Part shown: positions 43,763 to 49,138 of the stretch, one piece after another | Layout: every line of letters starts with the position of its first letter | How positions within the stretch are numbered: position 1 is the stretch's first letter | Source of the DNA: GCA-002726655 sp046582185 | GTDB taxonomy: Bacteria; Pseudomonadota; Gammaproteobacteria; Pseudomonadales; Azotimanducaceae | DNA length: 49,138 nt | NCBI GenBank assembly: GCA_046582185.1 | Contig: JAYGEX010000026.1 | Location: forward strand, 1-49,138 | Direction: 5' to 3' | Notes under the pieces: generated by a model | Databases searched by the model: none | What the model saw: only the letters and a program-made list of their open reading frames with translations | Told to the model about the DNA's origin: nothing | Made by a program: the position numbers and the translations under genes

Positions 43763-44622
43763 ACACATTTACCCTGCCAGCACCCGCAAAGATCAATCTT
43801 TTCCTGGGTATTACCGGTAGAAGGCCCGACGGCTACCATAACCTGCAAACGCTATTTCAGCTCCTTGACCTATCAGACACCCTTACTTTCCGGCTGAATT
43901 CTGAAAGTTCTGACATTTCTGTGGTTTGTCCTTCGCTGGACATATCCCAGGAGGAGAATATTGCATACAAGGCTGCTTGCTTAATCCAGCTTCAAAGCAA
44001 GAGCAAGCTAGGGGTACAACTGCATATTGAGAAAACCATTCCGGACGGCGGAGGCCTTGGAGGAGGCAGCAGTAATGCTGCTACCACATTGCTCGGATTG
44101 AACAAACTGTGGCGTTGCGGACTCACAAAGCCAGAACTGATGGAAATGGGTCGCTCTCTGGGCGCTGATGTGCCCGTTTTCATTGCTGGCGAAACGGCAT
44201 GGGGGGAAGGGGTCGGCGAGCTTATAAGCCCGGTAGCACTGCCTTCCCAGCGTTACATCATCGTTAATCCTGGTTGCCAGGTATCAACGAAGAAAATATT
44301 CTCACATCCGGAATTGACACGCGACTCAAGTAACAGGACAATAGCGCGTTTTTTGGAGCAGGGTCCGCCCTACGCCGACGGAACTAATGACTGCGAATCA
44401 GTGGTTTGCAGTTTGTTTCCTGAGGTTTTTGAGGCACTTGGCTGGTTAAGCCAATGGGGCGCTGCTAAAATGACTGGTACCGGTTCCTGTATCTTTCTTG
44501 CCACTCCGACGCAAGAAATTAGTCAGGAGATCCTGTCTCAAGTGCGGCCCGAGTGGCAGGCGTTTGAAACCACTGGGACCAATGAGTCTGTGCTTGTAAA
44601 TGTATTGAGCAGGCTGGACTAG
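43750..44622 (+). CDS. ispE: 4-diphosphocytidyl-2-C-methyl-D-erythritol kinase
   Basis: 290 residues of the GHMP kinase family. It phosphorylates CDP-methylerythritol in the MEP isoprenoid pathway. N-terminal PAPAKINLFLGITGRRPDGYH, the ATP loop PDGGGLGGGSSNAATTL (98-114) and the C-terminal MTGTGSCIF are all intact. tRNA-Gln and prs follow, the Pseudomonas order. Confidence 0.96.
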   Translation: MGLLNTFTLPAPAKINLFLGITGRRPDGYHNLQTLFQLLDLSDTLTFRLNSESSDISVVCPSLDISQEENIAYKAACLIQLQSKSKLGVQLHIEKTIPDGGGLGGGSSNAATTLLGLNKLWRCGLTKPELMEMGRSLGADVPVFIAGETAWGEGVGELISPVALPSQRYIIVNPGCQVSTKKIFSHPELTRDSSNRTIARFLEQGPPYADGTNDCESVVCSLFPEVFEALGWLSQWGAAKMTGTGSCIFLATPTQEISQEILSQVRPEWQAFETTGTNESVLVNVLSRLD

Positions 44623-44653
44623 GCAAGATATGAACAGTTAGGCAGACAAGTTT

Positions 44654-44729
44654 TGGGGTGTCGCCAAGTCGGTAAGGCACAAGGTTTTGATCCTTGCATG
44701 CGCAGGTTCGAGTCCTGCCACCCCAGCCA
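44654..44729 (+). tRNA. tRNA-Gln (anticodon TTG)
   Basis: 76 bases including the encoded CCA. The acceptor TGGGGTG pairs with CACCCCA (44719-44725). The anticodon stem CAAGG/CCTTG holds the loop TTTTGAT, so the anticodon is TTG. The T arm GCAGG-TTCGAGT-CCTGC is perfect. Discriminator G. It reads CAA and CAG by wobble. It probably shares the ispE transcript. Confidence 0.97.
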
Positions 44730-44739
44730 TTTCACTAAG

Positions 44740-44756
44740 CTACTCGGAGCGAGTAG
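44740..44756 (+). other. Hairpin between tRNA-Gln and prs
   Basis: CTACTCG (44740-44746) and CGAGTAG (44750-44756) pair perfectly with a GAG loop. It is not followed by a T-tract. It could serve tRNA 3' processing or modulate prs translation 18 bases later. Confidence 0.45.
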
Positions 44757-44774
44757 ATAGTCTGGTAGGTAATT

Positions 44775-45743
44775 GTGGCGGAATTGAAGATATTCACCGG
44801 TAATGCCCATCGACAGCTGGCAAGTCGCGTCGTTGACAGGTTAAGGATGGATCTTGGCAGTGCCAAGGTTGGTCGCTTCAGCGATGGTGAAGTAAGTGTG
44901 GAGATTAGTGAGAACGTCAGGGGTAAAGACGTTTTTATTATTCAACCGACGTGTGCACCTACCAATGATAATCTGATGGAACTGATTATCATGGCAGACT
45001 GCTTTCAGCGAGCGTCCGCCAGCAGGATTACTGCAGTGGTACCGTATTTTGGCTACGCACGGCAGGATCGGCGTGTTCGTTCAGCAAGAGTCCCTATCAC
45101 GGCGAAGGTGGTTGCGGACATGTTGGTGAGCTCCGGCATTAACCGGCTGCTGACCATTGATTTACATGCAGATCAGATACAGGGTTTTTTCGATATACCG
45201 GTCGATAACATATATGCGACACCGGTGCTGCTGGTAGATATTGACCGGCAGAATTATGAAAATTTGATGATTGTTTCCCCGGATGTTGGTGGTGTTGTCA
45301 GGGCGAGAGCGATGGCCAAACAATTGGACGATGCAGATCTCGCCATTATCGACAAGCGGCGCCCGAAGGCTAATAAGTCCGAAGTGATGCATATTATTGG
45401 CGACGTTGAAGGCAGAACCTGTTTGTTGGTCGACGACATGGTTGATACAGCAGGTACATTGTGTGCTGCAGCGGATGCCCTGCATGCTAACGGTGCGATC
45501 AAGGTTGTTGCCTATTGCACTCACCCGGTACTCTCGGGTAATGCGATAAAGAATATTGAAGGTTCAAGGTTAGATGAACTGGTTGTAACAGATACGATTC
45601 CCCTGAGTGAAAGTGCTCAGGCTTGTACGAAAATTCGGCAGTTAAGTGTTTCTGACGAATTAGCTGAGTCTATTAGAAGAATCAGCAACGAAGAATCATT
45701 GAGCGCGTTGTTTACCAAGAGGATTCAACCCGCTCTTTTTTAA
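44775..45743 (+). CDS. prs: Ribose-phosphate pyrophosphokinase
   Basis: 322 residues from a GTG start. Prs makes PRPP from ribose 5-phosphate and ATP, the precursor of nucleotides, NAD and histidine. Conserved: GRFSDGEVSVEISENVRG (33-50), ARQDRRVRSARVPITAKVVA (95-114) and the PRPP loop LLVDDMVDTAGTL (217-229). The C-terminal tail is slightly longer than E. coli (315). Confidence 0.97.
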   Translation: MAELKIFTGNAHRQLASRVVDRLRMDLGSAKVGRFSDGEVSVEISENVRGKDVFIIQPTCAPTNDNLMELIIMADCFQRASASRITAVVPYFGYARQDRRVRSARVPITAKVVADMLVSSGINRLLTIDLHADQIQGFFDIPVDNIYATPVLLVDIDRQNYENLMIVSPDVGGVVRARAMAKQLDDADLAIIDKRRPKANKSEVMHIIGDVEGRTCLLVDDMVDTAGTLCAAADALHANGAIKVVAYCTHPVLSGNAIKNIEGSRLDELVVTDTIPLSESAQACTKIRQLSVSDELAESIRRISNEESLSALFTKRIQPALF

Positions 45744-45757
45744 GCCCAATTTTGGGC
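45744..45757 (+). other. Hairpin directly after prs
   Basis: GCCCAA (45744-45749) and TTGGGC (45752-45757) pair perfectly with a 2-base gap, starting at the base after the prs stop. No T-tract follows, so it is more likely an mRNA-stabilising or processing stem than a terminator. Confidence 0.4.
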
Positions 45758-45814
45758 ACAATTGCTGGAAAATACGGTCGCAGTGGCTTCCAGCGTAAAC
45801 CTAGGAGAAAGACC

Positions 45815-46489
45815 ATGGCAGCTGAATTCGTGCTAAATGCCGAGCTGCGTACTGACAAAGGGAAAGGTGCGAGCCGCCGCCTGCGTCGGAATGCTGATCT
45901 TGTTCCTGCGATCCTTTATGGCGCAGGCAAGGACCCACAATCACTATCGATTGCTCATAGAGAGTTACACAGAGCTTTGCAGAACGAAGCTTTCTTTTCG
46001 CACATTATTACCCTTCAGGCTGAAGGTAAGTCACAGCAAGTGATTCTAAAAGATCTGCAACGACATCCTGCGAAAGATCGAATCATGCACGCTGACTTCT
46101 ACCGCGTTGAGATGGACAAAGCCATCACGGTTGAAGTGCCTCTGCACTTTATCAATGAAGAAAACTGCGTCGGCTTTAAACAAAGTGGCGGTATTATATC
46201 GCACACTATGAGCTCGCTTGTGATCAGTTGTTTGCCTGGCCTGTTACCAGAATTTATCGAAGTTGATGTTCTTGATCTAGACATTGGTGACTCTATTCAC
46301 ATGAGCGGCATTGTCCTTCCGGAGGGATTGAGCATTCCTGAGCTGGCCCATGGTGAAGATCATGACCAGGTTGTCGTTGCAGTTCATGCACCGAAGAGAG
46401 TTGAAGAAATTGAAGAAACTGATGAAGCGGTTGATTCAGATGACGCAGCTGCAGACGATAGTAGCGACGAGTCTACTGACAGCGAATAA
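45815..46489 (+). CDS. rplY: 50S ribosomal protein L25 (CTC/TL5 type)
   Basis: 224 residues from the ATG at 45815. AGGAG (45803-45807) lies 7 bases before it; a longer in-frame reading from 45752 is rejected. The N-terminal 95 residues bind 5S rRNA. The C-terminal TL5 domain (about 96-190) follows, with a strongly acidic tail (EEIEETDEAVDSDDAAADDSS). Position between prs and pth is conserved in Pseudomonas. Confidence 0.95.
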   Translation: MAAEFVLNAELRTDKGKGASRRLRRNADLVPAILYGAGKDPQSLSIAHRELHRALQNEAFFSHIITLQAEGKSQQVILKDLQRHPAKDRIMHADFYRVEMDKAITVEVPLHFINEENCVGFKQSGGIISHTMSSLVISCLPGLLPEFIEVDVLDLDIGDSIHMSGIVLPEGLSIPELAHGEDHDQVVVAVHAPKRVEEIEETDEAVDSDDAAADDSSDESTDSE

Positions 46490-46505
46490 GCTGGCGGAGC
46501 TTTAA

Positions 46506-47156
46506 GTGAGTGCTTTTGACAAATCTGTAGCTGAAGGTGAACCCAAGGCTACTGAAAAACTGAAAGTACCGCTTAAGCTAATTGTTGGCATAGGCAACCC
46601 TGGCGTACAATATGCAGATACCCGGCACAACGCGGGTATCTGGTTCGTTGAACAATTTGTAAAAGACCTTGGCGGCATCTTCAAGAACGAGCGAAAGTTC
46701 TTTGGCCGAGTTGCCAATGTGTTCTATAAAGGCCAGGAGTTAAAGGTTCTGGTGCCATCCACGTATATGAATGAAAGCGGCAAGTCTGTAGGTGCGCTGG
46801 CGGCATTTTTCAAGATTCCTGACAAGCAAATACTGATCGCTCACGATGAGCTGGATCTTGCCATAGGCATAATTCGCTTCAAGCAAGGCGGAGGGCTAGC
46901 GGGCCATAATGGTCTGCGCGATATCACTCGTTGTCTTGGTGGCAGCCAGGATTACAACCGATTGCGTATTGGCGTAGGTCATCCCGGTTCCAAAGGCCAG
47001 GTCACAGGTCATGTCCTTGGTAAAGCGTCCGCGCAAGACAAGGATACGATTGGGCAATGCATCGATGAAGCTTTGCGCTGCATGCCTTTAGCCTCACTTG
47101 GCGAATGGGAGAAAGCGATGAATCGCCTACACAATTTTAAAGTTGAGAATGTCTAA
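46506..47156 (+). CDS. pth: Peptidyl-tRNA hydrolase with N-terminal extension
   Basis: 216 residues from a GTG start, the only possible one. GGCGGAG (46492-46498), 7 bases upstream, confirms it. Pth frees tRNA from dropped-off peptidyl-tRNA. Catalytic His41 (TRHNAG), Asn31 (GIGNPG) and the HDELDL motif are intact. About 20 acidic/basic residues precede the usual start (LKLIVGIGNPG), which E. coli lacks. The stop overlaps the ychF ATG by one base. Confidence 0.95.
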   Translation: MSAFDKSVAEGEPKATEKLKVPLKLIVGIGNPGVQYADTRHNAGIWFVEQFVKDLGGIFKNERKFFGRVANVFYKGQELKVLVPSTYMNESGKSVGALAAFFKIPDKQILIAHDELDLAIGIIRFKQGGGLAGHNGLRDITRCLGGSQDYNRLRIGVGHPGSKGQVTGHVLGKASAQDKDTIGQCIDEALRCMPLASLGEWEKAMNRLHNFKVENV

Positions 47157-48247
47157 TGGGATTTAACTGCGGCATCGTCGGCCTTCCTAATGTCGGCAAA
47201 TCTACGCTGTTTAATGCGCTAACTAAAGCGGGTGTAGGTGCTGAAAATTTCCCTTTCTGCACCATCGAGCCAAATTCTGGTGTCGTGCCAATGCCCGATC
47301 CGCGTCTGGATAAGCTTGCGGAAATCGTCGGGCCCGAGCGTATCGTTCCAACGACGATGGAGTTTGTTGATATTGCGGGTTTGGTGGAAGGTGCCTCCAA
47401 AGGCGAAGGCCTCGGCAATCAATTCCTGGCTAATATTCGTGAAACAGATGCCATCGCTCATGTAGTGCGCTGCTTCGAAGATGAGAATGTTGTGCACGTA
47501 TCCAATGTCATCGACCCGGCAGCTGATGTTGAAGTGATTAATACCGAGCTTCAATTAGCTGACCTCGATTCAGTGGAAAAAGGAATTGCGCGACATGCGC
47601 GTATCGCCAAAAGTGGTGACAAGGAAGCGATCTTAACCGTCGCAGTTCTGGAATCACTACAGGCACACATTGATGGTGGCAATGCTGCCAGAACGTTCGA
47701 ATTTACCAAGGAACAGAGAGAAGGCATCTATGATCTGCATCTTTTGACCATGAAGCCCGTTCTCTATATTGCCAATGTGGATGAAGAGGGCTTTGAAGAT
47801 AATCCCCATCTTGACGTGATCAGGAAAATTGCAGAGGAAGAAGATGCGATAGTGGTTGTTATCTGCAACAAGCTTGAAGCTGAAATAGCAGAGCTGGACG
47901 AAGAGGAAAAAACCGAATTCCTGCAAGACCTAGGTATGGAAGAGGCTGGTCTTGATCGCGTTATTCGAGCTGGATATGAACTTTTGGGTTTGCAGACATA
48001 TTTTACCGCAGGCGTGAAGGAAGTCCGTGCCTGGACCGTAAAGCAGAATGCTACCGCGCCACAAGCAGCGGCTGTTATTCATACCGACTTTGAAAAGGGA
48101 TTTATCCGCGCTGAAGTCATTGCCTATGATGATTTCATCACGGGTAATGGTGAGGCAGGTGCCAAGGAAGCAGGCAAGTGGCGCTTGGAAGGTAAAGAGT
48201 ACCTGGTTCAAGATGGTGATGTCGTACATTTCAGGTTTAACGTCTAG
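47156..48247 (+). CDS. ychF: Redox-regulated ATPase YchF
   Basis: 363 residues, full-length Obg-like ATPase. The P-loop is GLPNVGKST (9-17); the usual NKxD is replaced by NVDE (YIANVDEEG), which makes the family favour ATP. The C-terminal TGS-like domain ends with GKEYLVQDGDVVHFRFNV. It is co-translated with pth. Confidence 0.96.
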   Translation: MGFNCGIVGLPNVGKSTLFNALTKAGVGAENFPFCTIEPNSGVVPMPDPRLDKLAEIVGPERIVPTTMEFVDIAGLVEGASKGEGLGNQFLANIRETDAIAHVVRCFEDENVVHVSNVIDPAADVEVINTELQLADLDSVEKGIARHARIAKSGDKEAILTVAVLESLQAHIDGGNAARTFEFTKEQREGIYDLHLLTMKPVLYIANVDEEGFEDNPHLDVIRKIAEEEDAIVVVICNKLEAEIAELDEEEKTEFLQDLGMEEAGLDRVIRAGYELLGLQTYFTAGVKEVRAWTVKQNATAPQAAAVIHTDFEKGFIRAEVIAYDDFITGNGEAGAKEAGKWRLEGKEYLVQDGDVVHFRFNV

Positions 48248-48269
48248 GAATTGTCAGAGAGGTATAGCG

Positions 48270-48593
48270 ATGCTGGAAAAGCTGAAATCGTTAGGGGTAT
48301 TACGTAACCTGCTTCACGGCCTGGCGGTATTGTTCATTATCCTTATGCCATTTGCCAGTGCGCCTGGTTATACGGATGAATGGAATCTGTTTTTCGCAGG
48401 AGTATTACCTGCAACGGCGCCAATCCTCATTATCCTGATTATGATGGACGTAATGATGTGTCAGGTCTGGAAAGACGGCGAATCGCCTGAAAGGATCGCC
48501 TACTTTAACTTTGCTATCAAGAGTCATCTGTGTGTAGCAGGGGCATTGTTACTGGCGTTTTTATCAATGTTTTTGCCTGCCTTAATTCGATAG
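48270..48593 (+). CDS. Small predicted membrane protein
   Basis: 107 residues from the ATG at 48270 (MLEKLKSLGVLRNLLHGLAV). AGAGAGG upstream serves as ribosome binding site. Three membrane segments are likely (about 12-29, 42-60 and 84-103), with a central acidic loop (WKDGESPERIAYF). I do not recognise the family. The frame stays open upstream into ychF, but no better start exists there. Placed between ychF and tRNA-Met. Confidence 0.7.
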   Translation: MLEKLKSLGVLRNLLHGLAVLFIILMPFASAPGYTDEWNLFFAGVLPATAPILIILIMMDVMMCQVWKDGESPERIAYFNFAIKSHLCVAGALLLAFLSMFLPALIR

Positions 48594-48600
48594 GGTTTCC

Positions 48601-48629
48601 TTGACATCAACAGGCTGAATCAGGAGAAT
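48601..48629 (+). promoter_or_regulatory. tRNA-Met promoter with GC-rich discriminator
   Basis: TTGACA (48601-48606), 17-base spacer and GAGAAT (48624-48629). The following TCGCGTCCC resembles the GC-rich discriminator of growth-controlled stable RNA promoters. A leader of about 65 bases precedes the tRNA. Confidence 0.55.
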
Positions 48630-48701
48630 TCGCGTCCCTCGACCATCTGAGTGGATCTGGTTAGGGATTGCGCCGCTGAAGCGGTACAAGTTTTAAAGTG
48701 T

Positions 48702-48778
48702 GGCTATGTAGCTCAGCTGGTTAGAGCACAGCATTCATAATGCTGGGGTCGGTGGTTCAAGTCCACCCATAGCTACCA
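48702..48778 (+). tRNA. Elongator tRNA-Met (anticodon CAT)
   Basis: 77 bases with encoded CCA. The anticodon stem CAGCA/TGCTG holds the loop TTCATAA. The D arm GCTCAGCTGGTTAGAGC and T arm GGTGG-TTCAAGT-CCACC are standard. The acceptor GGCTATG pairs with CATAGCT, giving a G1-U72 wobble. The extended sequence GCTGGGGTC is close to E. coli elongator tRNA-Met. tRNA-Ile2 (CAT modified to lysidine) is the alternative, but position after pth-ychF favours Met. Confidence 0.93.
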
Positions 48779-48914
48779 TTTTTAAAGGCCTATAGAGGCT
48801 CTCAGCATTCTTAATAAGCCTCGACTACTAATATCCAGCAAATACCCAGCATCAAACTGGCTTTCACCGACATTACCTGTCACGAAATCATCTTTTTTCT
48901 CAGACGTGAAGATG

Positions 48915-48965
48915 CCCCCAACCATTCCCGGCCCAGCAGCCCACCTACCGTCCCCCTACCCCCCC
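48915..48965 (-). other. G-quadruplex-type motif on the minus strand
   Basis: Plus-strand C tracts at 48915-48919, 48927-48929, 48932-48934 and 48940-48942 are spaced by 7, 2 and 5 bases. That meets the usual four-tract rule on the minus strand. Longer tracts at 48952-48956 and 48959-48965 extend it. Confidence 0.6.
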
Positions 48966-49026
48966 ACTTCACACCATGGGACTCCTGCTGTGTAGGTATT
49001 AATAATCTGGACGAGTGATTAGTAGG

Positions 49027-49048
49027 TTTTGAAAAATATTTTTCAAAA
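49027..49048. repeat. 22-base perfect palindrome
   Basis: TTTTGAAAAAT (49027-49037) is followed at once by its exact reverse complement, ATTTTTCAAAA (49038-49048). It may be a regulator site or a hairpin element. It is AT-rich and lies 60 bases before the terminator. Confidence 0.75.
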
Positions 49049-49107
49049 TTCGGGTTGGCTTCTTCCAGTTACCACATTGATCAATTCGGCAAGTCTTTTC
49101 GGCCACT

Positions 49108-49132
49108 AAACCTCGTTTCGGCGGGGTTTTTT
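49108..49132 (+). terminator. Rho-independent terminator at the window end
   Basis: AAACCTCG (49108-49115) pairs with CGGGGTTT (49122-49129) with one T-G pair and a 6-base loop. T continues to 49132. It could end the tRNA-Met transcript or an unseen RNA in the preceding gap. Confidence 0.8.
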
Positions 49133-49138
49133 ATGACT

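Larger units (their letters stand above)
48779..49107. other. Non-coding region after tRNA-Met
   Basis: About 330 bases with no credible gene. It holds a C-rich tract (48915-48965) that on the minus strand forms a G-quadruplex-type motif and a 22-base perfect palindrome (49027-49048). No copy of the tRNA 3' end was found, so there is no sign of an integrated element. Confidence 0.6.

Noticed and set aside
45752..45814. Extended L25 start at TTG 45752
   Set aside because: The ATG at 45815 has a strong AGGAG at the right distance and matches the family.
48048..48269. Upstream extension of the small membrane protein frame
   Set aside because: Overlaps conserved ychF coding sequence; the ATG at 48270 with AGAGAGG upstream is the better start.
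48755..48778. Attachment site at the 3' end of tRNA-Met
   Set aside because: No second copy of the tRNA end and no integrase in the window.

Overview
The window is a chromosomal segment of a gammaproteobacterium. It has moderate GC and dense operons, with almost only housekeeping genes. The gene order follows the Pseudomonas/Cellvibrionales/Oceanospirillales pattern rather than the enteric one. Three marks of this are uvrA-MFS-ssb, the nadD-rsfS-rlmH-mrdA-rodA-mltB-rlpA-dacA-ybeD-lipB-lipA run, and moeB-prmC-prfA-hemA divergent from a TPR lipoprotein-lolB-ispE-tRNA-Gln-prs-rplY-pth-ychF-tRNA-Met run. From memory these blocks are separate in Pseudomonas aeruginosa; here they are contiguous. 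I cannot name the genus.

Layout. 1-14834: tail of tuf, a hairpin-rich 460-base gap, then the S10-spc-alpha ribosomal supercluster (rpsJ to rplQ, with secY, rpmJ and rpoA), closed by a strong terminator. 14888-19112: a small accessory island with an alanine/serine-glyoxylate type aminotransferase, two short-chain dehydrogenases on the minus strand and a divergent TsgA-like MFS transporter that lacks a normal start codon. 19213-24295: uvrA (minus), a YajR-like MFS carrier and ssb. 24353-25907: uppP (minus) and a Lon-N domain protein. 26061-37281: proA, nadD, rsfS, rlmH, the cell-elongation and cell-wall set (mrdA, rodA, mltB, rlpA, dacA) and the lipoate genes (ybeD, lipB, lipA). 37278-41233 (minus): hemA, prfA, prmC and a moeB/thiF-like gene, joined by overlapping codons. 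41425-48778 (plus): TPR lipoprotein, lolB, ispE, tRNA-Gln, prs, rplY, pth, ychF, a small membrane protein and tRNA-Met. The window ends in about 360 bases without a gene that hold a G-quadruplex-type motif, a 22-base perfect palindrome and a terminator.

How the genes work together. Most of the window makes the translation machinery (ribosomal proteins, RF1 and its methylase, peptidyl-tRNA hydrolase, RsfS, RlmH, two tRNAs) and the cell envelope (SecY, UppP, PBP2/RodA, MltB, RlpA, PBP5/6, LolB). Cofactor and precursor genes are interspersed (nadD, lipA/lipB, hemA, ispE, prs, proA).

The most unusual signal is in the spacers. Short degenerate tandem repeats of 13-23 bases recur between genes: before rpsJ, between rpmD and rplO, rpoA and rplQ, after rplQ, between nadD and rsfS, and between rlpA and dacA. 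The rpmD-rplO and nadD-rsfS arrays lie about 18 kb apart and share one core, so they look like one repeat family. An 18-base duplication has also lengthened the coding tail of rpmC. The tuf-rpsJ gap is a near-continuous chain of hairpins and may hold a structured RNA. I saw no CRISPR array, insertion sequence, prophage or obvious defence system.
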